Part shown: one piece after another, positions 24,513-37,696 of the stretch
How positions within the stretch are numbered: position 1 is the stretch's first letter
Layout of the letters: every line of letters starts with the position of its first letter
DNA from: Lojkania enalia
Lineage: Eukaryota; Ascomycota; Dothideomycetes; Pleosporales
Length of the DNA: 64,000 bases
Direction: 5' to 3'
Assembly: GCA_010094045.1 (NCBI GenBank)
Contig: ML986606.1
Span: 59,284 to 123,283 of the forward strand
Position numbers and translations under genes: made by a program
The notes under the pieces: model-generated
What the model saw: the letters and a program-made list of their open reading frames with translations, nothing else
What the model was told of the DNA's origin: nothing
Database searches by the model: none

Positions 24513-26384
24513 ACGTACAGTACAAGTAAGCTGATTACCCAAGCGAGCTGATTATAATACTAAAACCCTACTAAAATCGCGATAATTATACTTTGTAGTA
24601 TTATACTATAACCAACAACTGTAGAATTAATTTAGAAAGAAGCTAGAATATAGCTTGCACTTTAAGCTCTTTAATAAGATGTGATACTAACTATGCGTCG
24701 CGTTGCATCAATCTATAATATCTTCTAAAGTATACTTAGTACACGAAGGCGAGGAATAGCTCTACAACGCGATTGCCGGCCTAATTCAATAAAGCTTAGT
24801 AAGACTGAAGAGTAGGTGATTGTTCAGTATATACTAGATCTGGATATAAGAGGATTTCCGCCGCAGCTTGCTACTATTTAAGATATAGCTAATTTACTAC
24901 TAGCTGCGCGCTCTGCTAGCCAGGTTAGAAAGAACTGGGTAGAGAACTTTATTAAACGTACGCCTGAGCTTAAAGTCAAATTCAATTAAAAGTACGACTA
25001 TTTAAGAACTAAATATAAGGATCCTAAGGTTATAAGAGGCTGGTTCTACCTTATATAGAATATAAAGGCTAAGTATAGTATCGTCGACGAAGATATATAC
25101 AACTTCAACAAATTAGGCTTTATAATAGGCGTAATATTAATAGGAGTAGTAGTTACTAGCTCTGAGAGACGGAATTAACTAAAGCAGCTCCAGTCAGGTA
25201 ATCGCGAGTAGACTACAGTTATCTAGGGCATTAACGCGATAGGATAGACGATACTACCTTTTATTATCTTTACAGGTACCTACCACCTCTCTATATAGTA
25301 TAAAGAAGATAATATTCTACCAACCTGGGCTATATAGGTTACTAATAACGGCTAGACGATAAATAATATTAGTATTAAGTAGTTAAAGCACTTTAACGCG
25401 TATATAAAGGATCGTACTATTAGTATATATTAATTGCTAATTCTCGACGGCTATAAGAGCCACGACTCGCTTAAATTCAGGCAGCGCTGCAAGGAAAAGA
25501 ATATTATTACTCTCTACATACCTCTATATTCATTATACCTGCTGCAGCTACTAAATATAGGTTGTTTCTTACCTTTGAAGACTGCGTACGGGCGCTAAGT
25601 TAAGCAGCTGATGCGCGGTCATATCAACTACATTATAAAAATCGAGTTCTTACCCTACTTTAAAGCAGCTTTTAACGCAGCAATTATAAAGAGTAATATT
25701 CTAAGTAGCTTTCGAAGTGCTGGTCTAGTTCTATTCGACCTAGATGTAGTACTATCGAAGCTTAAAGTTTAACTGCGTATACTAACACCCCCTACAGTTA
25801 AAGATACCCCTTAGGAGTTAAAAATACTAAGTAATCCTATCGAATTTGGGTCTTAATCTGCGTACGTTCGATTAAGAGTTTAAAAGTACCTAGATAGCTC
25901 GCCTACTTTAATAGTAGAGGCGTTTAAACAGTTCACAAAGGGTGCTGCGTATATAATATATAAAAACGTACTATTACACGCTCAGGTTGCTAAGCTTTAA
26001 GCAGCTAATAAGGCCGCTATATAACATCGATCGCATAAAAGAAAGCGTATATAGAAGAAAGGCAACCTAACAATTGAAGAAGGCGCTTAATTGACTACTC
26101 TAAAAGATTTTAGCGCTCGTACTGATAGGAAGAAGGGTAGGAAGAAGGCGCGCGTTGATAGAGACCAGCCGACTTAAAGGCGCTGCAAGTAGTACGGCGA
26201 GGCTAGGCATAACTCGCGGACGTGTAAAAATAATGCTATAGATATAGAAGAATAGGCTACTATACTATATAGTACGATAGAATGTAAGAAAGTACAATAT
26301 TTTGCGAAAAGTAGTCGCGATTTTAGTGTAGTCTTAGCATTATAATTAGCTCGCTTGGGTGATCAGCTCGCTTATACTGTACGT
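24513..26384 (+). mobile_element. pogo/Fot1-like element E (1,872 bp), best preserved transposase
   Basis: Ends ACGTACAGTAC... and its complement, TA duplications at 24511-24512 and 26385-26386; deleting the element plus one TA restores the X sequence found at 43855-43865. One frame can be followed through almost the whole element: CENP-B helix-turn-helix (near 24775-24960), DDE core with YNFNKLGF (probably YNFDExGF before mutation) and LLILDGYKSHDS (second Asp, near 25435-25470), and a C-terminal knuckle with HNSRTCK (near 26210). Roughly a dozen stops interrupt it, mostly TAG/TAA at former Trp or Gln codons. Confidence 0.88.
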
Positions 26385-26655
26385 TATACTACTTCCTTAG
26401 CTACGTATATAATAGCTATATATTTAGCTTCTATTATTAATATTATTACTTGTTAAGCTGTAGTAGATAGAGTAGAGGGAAGTATATTATTACTTGCTTA
26501 GTAGAGCGCGCTCTTAAGAAGAACTATTTAAATAGAGCTAGTCTTAATTAGAACTAGTCTATAAATACTAATATTTGTAAGATCTATTACCTTAATATCT
26601 ACTTTCTAATATACCCTCTAAACTAAATAGAAACTATAGTATAGATTTATATATA

Positions 26656-27195
26656 TATTATAAATATAGAATACTAAGAGGTATTACCTCTATAGTTAGG
26701 GCTTAATCTAATATTAACTACTATATAGGTCGACTCGGACGAGGACTAATAAAGTAATAATAGGTAGAAGTATATTAAAAACCAATTATTAGATAGTAAG
26801 TAGTAGGACTGCGGGAACTAGGGAGATAATTAACTAGATAATAAAGTATAGTATAACCTATATATATAATAATAGTAGAAGTATTAAATATAGTAGAAGA
26901 AACCTAATAGACCTAATAGATCTAATAAGTTAGGCTTAGCAGTTTTAGACCTAACTATATAAAATAGAAGATTTTTTTAATAGATTAAGTCCTATATAGT
27001 TATTCTTATAGATTTATCTCGTTACTATATTAGACTTCTAAGAATATATTTATTATATTTGAAGAATTAAGTAATCCTACTACGCTTTTTACTAAAGCTA
27101 CTACTTCTAACCAATCTAATATAAATAAGGCTCCGGCGTATATACGACTGTAACAACGGTTATTATATATACTAGTAGTATATAGGTTAGTAATA
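26656..27195 (+). repeat. Gypsy1 5-prime LTR (540 bp)
   Basis: Matches 37284-37492 plus 43228-43522 at the other end. The left LTR contains a stretch of about 37 bp (near 27026-27062) missing from the right one. Confidence 0.8.
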
Positions 27196-30100
27196 TAATA
27201 ACTACTTAATATTAAGAGAATAGGAACTATTTAAAAATGTCTACTATATTATAAAGTTAAGTTATAATAACCTAAAGGCTATAAGCCCTAGAAGAAATTA
27301 TAGTATAAAAAGTATAGGAATAGGAAACCTATATTATATAGATATAATATAAGCTAGCTGTAGCTAGAGCTAACCTAGCTAAAGTTAAATAGTAAGTATA
27401 AGCTAAGATAGCTTTACTAAGGAAGTTTAATAGTAAGAAAGAATATATTAACTCTTTTCTTATATTAATAGAGCTGTACTTTAAATTTAATAGTACAACC
27501 TTCTTCTTAGATAAGAATAAGATCTTAGCTATAATAATAAATATAGAAGAAATACTGCTAGTATAAGCTAAGCTATTTATAGCCGATTAGCTAGAGAATA
27601 GAGGTAATATAAAGAAGACTAGAGAATCTATAGACGAACTCTTTAAGAGCTAAGAAGGATTTAAGAATAAGGTCCGAAATATCTTTAGAGAAGTAGATAT
27701 AGAATAGGAAGTATAAAGAAAACTGCTAAGGCTAACCTAGACTAAGAGAGTAATAGATTATACTATAGAATTCTAAAGACTTAATACTAGACTAGGATAA
27801 GACGATAGTATATTAGTAGGAATCTTCTATAAAGGGCTTAAGGATAAGGTTAAAGACGATCTAGCTAGAGAAGAAAGGTTAATAGAGCTGTTAGAAATAA
27901 TCGAATTAGCAGTTAAAATTAATAACTATTAACACGAGTGGGAAATAGAGAAATAATTTTAGCCGCAAATATTCGTACTAACTAAGAAGGAAAATAAAAC
28001 GGCGCTATAAGATAGTAATCTAATAGTTCTTAGAAAAGTTGAAAAGAATAAGGGAAAGAACTACTAACGATTAAGAATAAGCTATTTAAAAAAAGAAAGG
28101 CTTAAAGAGAGAGCATGTCTTCTATATAAATAAAAAGGGTACTATATAAAAGAATATTTAAATAAGAAGGAAGCCTAAATAATAACTATACAACCTACTA
28201 ATAGATGCTAATAACTAATATAGTACTAGATATATTATAGAGATAATAGATACGAAATATACTATTTAGTAAAGAAGGAAGTAATTATTAGCCGTAGCTA
28301 AAAAGGGCAGCAGTAGTTATTAGATATATAGAATACCTACTAGGTATACTAAGGCTCGATAGTATATTAATCCTAGAAAGAATAAAGTAAAAGAAGTACT
28401 AGATCTATAATAAGATATATTAGGTAAGACTATACCCCTAGGAATATTAGAACGTACTATTTAAAGAAGTAACATTCCGAGACAGCTAGAATATATTAAA
28501 AGCCGTAGTAAAGTTAGTAGGAAAAATTATAGATAAGAAAATATTCGAGTATATATAGGAGATATACTAAGGCTATTCTATAAAATAGGTAAAAGATAAA
28601 AAAGGAAAATATACGCTACTCTACAAGAACAGCTGTAAAAAAGATTAGGCTAGCTATTACTAGAATAATTACTTAATATATAAGGGTATTAAAATAAAGC
28701 TAGAAGTATAGCTAAGAATAGATATACAATTATTACTAAGAATCTTACTATCTTAAAATAAGATAGAAGATTATATAGAAAACGAGTATTATTAGATTTA
28801 TAGAAGTTTAATTTACCTTAGAATAGAGTATCTATACCGGCTCAGTAAAATCGTCGTAGAAGCTAAGAAGCTGAGAAAGGTAGTTTTAAAGGTAAGGAAG
28901 ATATAGAGAGATGTTAGAGGACGACTTAATATTACAGCCTGTAAGATAACAAGAGTAAGTATATCTAAAGAAGAGAAATATCCCGAAAATAATATATATT
29001 TAAAAGAATATAAAGCTTTAAGTTAAAAATAATATATAGTTAGATACTAGTACTACTAAGAAGTATTTAAAGTACTTAAATAGTAAGGATTAGATAAAAA
29101 TTACCAACTAATCGAATAGTAATAGTATTTTTTAGAATAGAAGTATAAGATATATAGTAAATAGGTAAAGGCTGCTTACGTCTAAGAACTATAGATAAGA
29201 TATAATATAGATAGATATCTACTGTATAGAGAAGAAAAGGAGAAGGTAGAGTTCTTTCCATCTTAGTTAAAAAACTAAGTAGCTCCTAAAGCGATAGATA
29301 CGCTAAGAAACTAGGTAGGAAAGCTATTAGAAGGGTTACTAGTATAATACTTTTATATATTATACTTCAAGCGGAGTTTAATAGAAGAAAGCTTAGAATA
29401 CTACTTAATAGTAGAGCTTTAGATACGTTTATATCAGCGTAATAGGTTTATAAGAATAATATAGAGTAGAGGAAAAAAGTAGTACCTTGTATAATACATC
29501 TAGCAGATAATAAGCTAATAGACTATAGTAGAGGAGTTATACTAATAGAAACTAAAAAGCGAGCGCTTAACGTTATAGGATATACTAATATAAGAAGTAT
29601 TAATATTATAAACCTAGGAAAATTTAATATATTACTAGGTATAGACTAGCTAGTTAAATATAATTCTAGAGTAGATTAGTAGTAAGAAATAGTTTATAGG
29701 TTATAAAGCCGATTTAAGATAGAATAGATAGTAAAATAATATAGGGTAAAGCGTCCCTCGGGTTAATAGTTAATATAGGGAGTATCAGCAGCTATAATAG
29801 CTAGATATTTTAAGAAGATAAAATAGATACTAGATATTATTATAGTTCGAAAAGTATATAAAAAACTATAAAATAATAGTATACTTTAAAAAATTTAAGA
29901 GGATTATAGCGAATTTATAGGGCTATATAAAGAAGTAGAAAATAGAGGATTACTTAAATATAAAGAATATAACTATAAGATTATTATTAAGAATAAAAAG
30001 AAATTAAAATCTAATCTAATATATAACTTAAACTAAGAATAAAGAAAAGAACTTAGAAAGTATATCTAAAAGAATTTAACAAGAGGGTATATATAACTAA

Positions 30101-31482
30101 GCTAGAGTAAAATAGTATTACTAATACTATTTGTACCTAAAAAGAATAGTAAACTAAAGTTATATATAAACTATAGGCAACTAAATAATATAACTAAGAA
30201 AAATAGATACCTATTACCTAGAATAATAGAACTTATAAGTTAATTATAAGGAGCTAAGTAGTTTATAAAGTTTAATATAAGAGAAGAATACTACTAAATT
30301 TGGATAAAGAAGGGCTATAAGTAGAAAACGGTATTTAAGATAAAAGAAGGTCTCTTTAAATACCTAGTAATACTATTTAAACTTATAAATATACTAGCAA
30401 CCTTCTAAACGGTTATAAATAACGCGTTAAGGAAATACTTAGATATATTTATAACAGCGTATCTAAACGATATTCTAGTCTATATAAATAGATCGCTAAG
30501 AGAGTATAAAGAATATATTAGAAAAGTATTAGCGAAACTATAAGAGTATAAGTTACTTATAGCCCTAGAAAAATATAAGTTTTATAAGATAGAAATAGAG
30601 TTCCTAGGATTTTAGATATCTAGAGACGGTATTAAAATAGAATAAGAAAAGGTTAAAGTAATACTAGAATAGCTAGTATCTACTTTAGTTAAATAAGTTT
30701 AATTATTCTTAGACTTCGCGAATTTCTATAGAAAATTTATAAGCGGGTACTCTAGAGTAGTAGCACCCTTAATAGAGATTACTAAGAAAGAAAAAGAGTT
30801 TAAATAGTAAGAAGCACAGTAAAAAGCCTTTAAAGAACTAAAAGCCTGCTTTATCTTAGTATTAATACTAAAGATACTAGATCTAGAGAAGTAATTCTAA
30901 GTGGAAACTAATACTTTAGATAAAGTAATAGGCGCTTACTTAAGTTAGTATGATAAAGATAGAAAGTAGAGGCTATAAGCCTACTTTTTAAGAAAAATAA
31001 AACTAGAAGAACTCAACTATAATATATACGACAAGGAACTATTAGTAATAGTTAAAGTATTAAGAGAATAGCGAGTATATTTAGTAGGAACTAAATACCT
31101 ATTCGAAGTCTAGATGAACTATAAGAACCTTATATACTTTATAGTAATAAAGGAACTTATAGGAAGGTAAATACGATAGGTAGAATAACTAGTAGACTAC
31201 AACTTTAAGATAACGTATTAGAAAGGGTTAGAAAATATAGCTGCAGACGTACTAAGTTGTAGAACCGACTATATAACTAAGGAAAAATATAAAAGAGACG
31301 CGATTCTAAAATAGAAATCGGATAGATCTCTTATATATAACTACTTATAAGTCGTCTAAGTTATAAAACTAACTATACTAGAGTAAACTTAGTAGTAAAA
31401 GCTAAAGGATATATAAATAGTAGAGTAATATCTAATAAAAGGCTAAGAGGTAAAAGTAATTAAAAATACAACTTAGAAACAA

Positions 31483-31509
31483 CTATATATATATATATAT
31501 ATATATATT
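31483..31509. repeat. (TA)n microsatellite inside Gypsy1
   Basis: A run of about 13 TA dinucleotides in the region between RNase H and integrase. Confidence 0.85.
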
Positions 31510-31898
31510 AGTAGATAATAAAAGAATTATATAAATCGCTAGAATAGAAATATTTAAGAGTAATAGAAATAGAGTAAAGATTAAAAAAGAGTTTTACCCT
31601 TACTAACGTAAGAAGAGAAGTATAAGATATACTCTATAAGTATTTAGAATATAGAAAGAATAAAACTGTAAGATATAAGCCTTATAAATTCTTATAGCTA
31701 TTAGAAGTACCTAAAAGACTATAAGAATAGATTATAATTAATTTTATAACTAAATTACTAGAATTAGTAGAATTAGGATTAAAAAGAAGATACGATACAA
31801 TTATAAACGTAGTAGATTAACTAATAAAGTATACGCACTTTAGACTAGTATTAGAAATAATAATAGCATCTAAACTAGTATATAAACTATTATATATA

Positions 31899-34800
31899 AC
31901 GTATTCTACTATCGAAGTGGCTAAACTATTAAAGCGGCTACTTTTTCTTAGCACAACAAACACCATATATAAAAAGTTAATTTACTTAATACTAATAAGA
32001 GATTCTATATATAATATACTTTTATCTAATTTAGAATTTTCTCTACTATCCTTTCAGCACGTACGAGCGTTATATCCAGTCTTACTATAGTTACTATAGT
32101 AGTATTAAACTGGTTGAGCCCTTTCTTAAGTATTAGTACTATAAGTCTTCTTAAAGGGCTAAAAGCTTATAGATGCTTTAGTAGCTATATATAAAAATCC
32201 CTCGCTATATAATACTATACTGCTATACTAAATATACTTTCTTTTACGCGTTTTACGCTTAGTTACTTCTTCTAATTACCTTTTAAGTTTAGAGTTGCGA
32301 GCTTAAAGAAGTGTATTCTAATATAGTATTAACTCAGCACCTTTTATAAGCTGTAAGAATCCTTCTTATACCTCTTTTAGTAATTATATAAAGGACTTTT
32401 GTATAAGTATTAATTGTAACCCAAATTTATATATATTACTTAGAGTTTTAGACTATTAGAAGTCTTCTTATAGAAGTAGTTCTAGTAGGGTATATAGTTA
32501 TATATTAAGATAATCTAATATAACCTGCGCGTTTAGAGGAATAATTTCTATTACTTTAAAGGCCTTTTAATAGTTCTTATACGTAAATACGTTAAAAAAC
32601 GCGTCCTTAAAGGCTGGAAGAAAGCCTTCTTTATTAATATAGTAGACGTATTAGTATACTAAGTCTTATACGCGCTGCGAATACTTCAGCTTTAATAGTA
32701 AGAAGTAAACTATATTAAGAGGCTGAAGTATATATAATAAATAAGAAGGTATATAAAGCGTTAGAATTTTTTGTATAAGGTAGTAATCTTTAAATTTCTA
32801 GTTAAGGTAGCTTTTATAGCTATCTAAAATAAGTAGTTTATACGACCCTATCTAACGCATCTTTATATACTTATTAAAGTACTTTAACTACTTAAGACTA
32901 AGCGTATTATTTATCCAGCCGTTCTTAGAGACTAAAATTTTCTAATTATACAGTATATCTACTTCTTTATACTATATAAAGATATAGACGCGTTCTTTAT
33001 AGATAATAAATAGTAGGGTTATATATATAGTAGTATAGATACTCTAGATAACTATAACCTACTTACAATTATCTAACTATAACGTATTCCATAAGCGAGT
33101 GGGTCATACAAGCGAGTAGGTCGGCTCTATCTATTAAGTAGCTCTACTATTAATTAAATTATAATACCTTAATAACTAGGCGTTAAAAATTATTTAAATA
33201 AAAGCTAAATACTTCTTACTATTTAAGCTATCTAAAACGACGCGTTATTATTTATCTAACGCGCTTATAAGCTATATAACGTTAATCTTTCCACGCTACA
33301 GCAACGGCTAGCTGGTGTTACCTCTCAACGCGACTGTAAGGCTAACTTAAAGAGCCTTACTAAGTTAGAAGAGGAGGCTATTACTAAGTTTATTCTTGAG
33401 CTAGATTCAAAAGGGTTTTCACCTACTCTTACTACTATATAAGATATAGCTAATTCCCTACTAGCTGAGCGTAATGCTAGTTAAGTAGGCTAGAACTAGC
33501 CAGCCAACTTCGTCGCACGTACCCCATTAATTAAAACCCGTCTAAACTGACTATACAACTATTAACAAGTAAGGTGTAAGAATCCTAATACTATTAGAAG
33601 GTAGTTTAAGCTTATAGAGGCTGTAATTAGGTAGTATAGAATAATTGAGGCGGATATATTCAATTTTAATAAGACAGGCTTTTAGATAGGAGTTATTATA
33701 AGCTAGACTATTATTACAGGTATAGAGCGTTATAATCGACTAAAAGCTCTATAGTTAGGTAATTGTAAGTAGGTAATAGTTATCTAAGGCGTAAGCGTAG
33801 TAGGCTAAGTAGTTCTACTATATATTATCCTTAAAGCTAAATACTACTAAGCAGCCTAGTATAGTAAGGATCTACTAAAAGATTAGATAATTAGCGTTAG
33901 TAAGAATGGTTAGACAATAAATAAGTATAGAATTGAGTAGTTAAAGCACTTTAATTCCTATACTAAGACTCGCTTAATTAGCTTATAGCGACTGCTTATT
34001 TTTAATTGTTATAAGAGCTACTATTCTATAGAATTCTTTAGCTTCTATAGGCAGAATTGTATTCTACCTCTCTGTATGCCAGCACACGCCTTATATATAC
34101 TATAACTACTTAATGTAGGCTGCTTCTTACTATTAAAGCGAGCCTATAGCAGTTAGATCAACCAGCTGATATATTACTACATTAACTATATCAACAAGCT
34201 ATCCTTTCTACCAGCCTTTAAAGCTACCTTTAAGAAAGTAATAACTAAGGATAATATCTATGCAGGATTTCGAGCTATAGGCCTTATTCTATTTAAACTA
34301 GATGTAGTACTCTTATAACTTAATATTAAACTTCGAACACCTACACTAGAGCTAACTATAATAATAATATAGACTGCTAAAATACCAAGTAATCCTTATA
34401 AATTTGAGGCTTAGAAGCAGCTTTTCTATACCTGTATTCAAAAGCACCAGAATTTATTATCTTCTATTCTACTCGAGATAGTAGAACAGCTTAATAAAGG
34501 ATATATAAAAATAGCCCATCTAGCTGCCCTATAATACTCTCGAACAACTGCCCTAGAGCAGGCTGTTAAGGAGCTTATAAAGCGCAAATAGCGTAAAAGG
34601 AAACGAATTCAGGTAGGAGGAGCTCTACTAGTTAAGCAGGGTATTAAGATAGCTACTACTAGTACTAGTACAGCAGGAAAGCGTTATAAGCAGCTATTAG
34701 CTAATAGTAAGGTATTACGCGTACGACGCTGCGCATGCTATAAAACACCTAGGTATAACTCTCGCACTTGCAAATACGACGGAGAAGGTACTTAATAATC

Positions 34801-35587
34801 CTATTATTAAATATCTTATCTGTATCTAAAAGCGTTGTTGAGCTGTTTATATACGAAGGCTAAGAATTAGTAATAGCCGACCTACTCGCTTGTATAACCC
34901 ACTCGCTTATAGAATACATTATAAGAATAGGCTTTATACGATATTCTAAACTTATAATAACCTTTATAATACTAATAATATCTATCTAAAAGCCTATCTT
35001 ATTAAAGTTGTAGATATTATTATTATATATATTATATTATGCAATTATATCCTATACGAGCTTAAACTACGTATTAATAACCTCTAGATTCTCTTATTTT
35101 ATTCTTTAGCAATCTTTTACTCGATTAAAAGCTATTTTAAGCTTATTTATACGCGCTATAAATTATTTAAACTAATTCTTTCTTATAAGTATTCTACTAT
35201 ATATACCTAATAGTTTATCTATTATATCTACTACCTTATATAGCTGGGGCGTAAATCCTTGCGAATTAAGGTTAAGAATATATTATATAATTGTTTATTC
35301 TTCGGTTACTATAAGCTTCTAGCGATTTAGTTGTATATAAGGGCGAAATATAATTCTATAAAGTTAAGTAGAGAGTTGTTAATATTATACGTTAAAAGCT
35401 GTAGTAGCGCGTCATACGCTTTTAAACTGGCCTAATTTATACGCCTATAAGGTAAGCTTAATTCTACCTTTTTATTAAATTAATAGAAGGTCGTATTGTA
35501 GATTTATTATAGTTCGTACGTAGTGTTTATAATGCTAAGAAAAAGTGGCCGCTTCGATAGTTTAGCCGCTTTAATAGTAGAATACGT
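31899..35587 (-). mobile_element. pogo/Fot1-like element B2, inserted in Gypsy1 integrase, contains element A
   Basis: Ends ACGTATTCTA and TAGAATACGT with TA at 31897-31898 and 35588-35589. The reverse strand matches B1. Removing element A with one TA leaves 1,849 bp. Insertion splits the Gypsy1 integrase domain. The transposase remnant reads right to left, with the C-terminal part at 31980-33079 and the N-terminal part at 34922-35500. Confidence 0.85.
33082..34919 (+). mobile_element. pogo/Fot1-like element A (1,838 bp), deepest insertion
   Basis: Ends ACGTATTCC and GAATACAT with TA at 33080-33081 and 34920-34921. A nearly continuous transposase frame can be followed: CENP-B helix-turn-helix (CKANLKSLTKLEEEAITKF, near 33330-33400), DDE core with FNFNKTGF (near 33660; Asp changed to Asn) and LLIFNCYKSYYS (near 34000), and a C-terminal Cys cluster with YNSRTCK (near 34750). 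It keeps more CA/TG than most neighbours but still has many RIP-type stops. Confidence 0.88.
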
Positions 35588-36469
35588 TAATATTTATAAA
35601 GTATAGAGTATTAAAATATATTATCTTAGATAGAGATAAGTTGTTTATATCTAAATACTAGTAGGGATAGATAGAAAAGATAAGAATCTAATAATAGATA
35701 TTAACTAGTTTCCACCTATAAATAGATAGTTAGATAGAATAAATTAACTAGAACTTAGAAACGTATTTAAGAATATATGTTAATTAATAATAGGATAATT
35801 AGGTCGAACTATTACCTATAGTATAAATAGCCTATAATAGAATAACCTAGAATACTATAGGAACTATACCCTTTAAAGCTAATTATAGACGAAAAGCTAT
35901 TATATATAAAGAATAGAATAAGAAAAAATCTCTAGTTCTACTAGTAGATTAGAAAGCTAAGGAAATAAGGGAAATCTATAATTAGCTTAGGGAAAAGATT
36001 TAGTTAAGAAATCTTTGAATAGTAGAGTAGGCTAATAAGTTAAGGATTAAAGGACTAACCTTTAAAAAGGGGGGTAAAGTTTTCCTATTAACAAAAAACT
36101 TAAAGACTAAGAAACCTATAAAAAAGCTAGATTATAAAAGAATAGAACTATTCTTAATTAAAGAATAGATTAAACCTATAACTTTTAAATTAAGACTACT
36201 AAGTAATATAAAAATACACCTAGTATTTTATAAGTTAAAACTAGAACTAGCGCTGGACAATATACTACTATAAAAAACTATTAATATAGAACTAAAATAG
36301 AAATATAAAGTAGAATATATACTAGTAAAAAAGCGGTTTAGATATTAGTAGAAGTATCTAGTAAAGTAGGAGAAATATCTATAGAAGGAAAGTTTATAGG
36401 AACTAGTATAGAACTTAACCAACTATATTATAAAGTTAAAGGAGCTTTACTAGAAGGCTAGAATAATAG

Positions 36470-37283
36470 GTTATTAAATAGAGTCTAGTTAGAAAGTAAT
36501 AGTAGTAGTAATATAGAAGAAGCCTCTTATACAGAACTCGGAATAGTAGTAGAGGGCGCTTCGGACCCGGTAGACCTCCTCTTCTCTTCCTCTAACTTCT
36601 CTTACTCTTTTATTAACTTTACCTCTTATTTCTTAAAATTTAAACTATACTCCTCTAAAAAATAAACGCGCTTCTTAGCACGCTCTAGATAAGAAAGAGC
36701 TACCTAATAGTAACGAGTAGATTCTTTAAGGTAATAAATCTCCTCTTTCTCAGTAGCTATAAAATCTTAATAGGTAGAGGCGGACTTCTTACAAGCCTTT
36801 AATATATTCGCTAGGAAACGGCGAAGGGCACCCTCGGTTAGAGAAAGATTGTAGGATAGACTCTAAGAAAGATACTCTCTATATATAGAAGAAAGAATAG
36901 TATTACTATAATAGTTATAGTTTATAGACTAGTAGTTTAAATAATAGTAAAATAAATCTATTATAACGCCTAGTAAAAGAATTAAGTAACCGGTATAATA
37001 ATTGTAGATAGAGGTATTTTCGTATTAAACCTTTAGTATAGTAGAAAGAGAAGAAGAAGAAGAAGAATAGGGCTATACTCGTAAGTCGAGTAGAACCTAC
37101 CGGAATATATAAAATACCGACCCCGAAACGGAAAAATATAAATATAGTACTATAGTACACCTATATAGAATATATTAGAAGCTAGAATAAGCTACTAGAA
37201 ATAGTAGAATACTACACCTAGACGGAATAGGTAAAGTAATAGATTAAAGAGCTTTGGGATAAACTTATAAAGGGAAGAGTAGG
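36470..37283. other. Gypsy1 region between integrase end and 3-prime LTR
   Basis: About 0.8 kb of AT-rich sequence downstream of the pol remnant, with some higher-GC patches (36555-36600, 36780-36840) and an A/G-rich run near 37045-37070. An 81-codon minus-strand frame at 36915-37160 is low-complexity and not credible as a gene. The polypurine tract at 37269-37283 closes the region. Confidence 0.5.
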
Positions 37284-37492
37284 TATTATAAATATAGAAT
37301 ACTAAGAGGTACTACTTCTATAGTTAGGGTTTAATCTAATATTAGCTACTATATAGGTTAATTTAGATAAGGACTAATAAAGTAATAATAGATAGAAGTA
37401 TATTAAGAACTAATTATTAGATAGTAAGTAGTAGGACTATAGGAACTGGGGAGATAATTAACTAGATAATAAAGTATAGTATAACCTATATA

Positions 37493-37696
37493 TGTAGTGA
37501 GAGGCGAATCTTGTCTTAGGGAGGAAGATAAGGAGTTGAACTGGTTGATTAAAGATGGCCAGCGGGCCATATTTATATACATGAAAAAGGGGTATATTAG
37601 CTAATATCCAGCGTGATATCCGGCGTAATATCGACCGTAATATCGTACGTTAATATCTAATACAGCTCAGCAGACTAGCCGAAAATCCCTATAATA
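37493..37696 (-). repeat. Copia-Y LTR (left, 204 bp)
   Basis: Same length as the right LTR. By eye about 18 differences between the two, all transitions. Confidence 0.88.

Noticed and set aside
29076..29261. 61-codon minus-strand open frame
   Set aside because: Lies antisense to the Gypsy1 protease region; composition is AT-driven (Ile, Tyr, Leu) with no domain.
11013..35587. Recurrent short repeats with even spacing, considered as a CRISPR-like or regulatory array
   Set aside because: They occur only at transposon ends as inverted terminal repeats with TA duplications; the 17-bp doublets are part of those ends.
36915..37160. 81-codon minus-strand open frame, Phe/Tyr-rich
   Set aside because: Low-complexity translation of AT-rich DNA within Gypsy1; contains a run of Phe from an A/G-rich tract.
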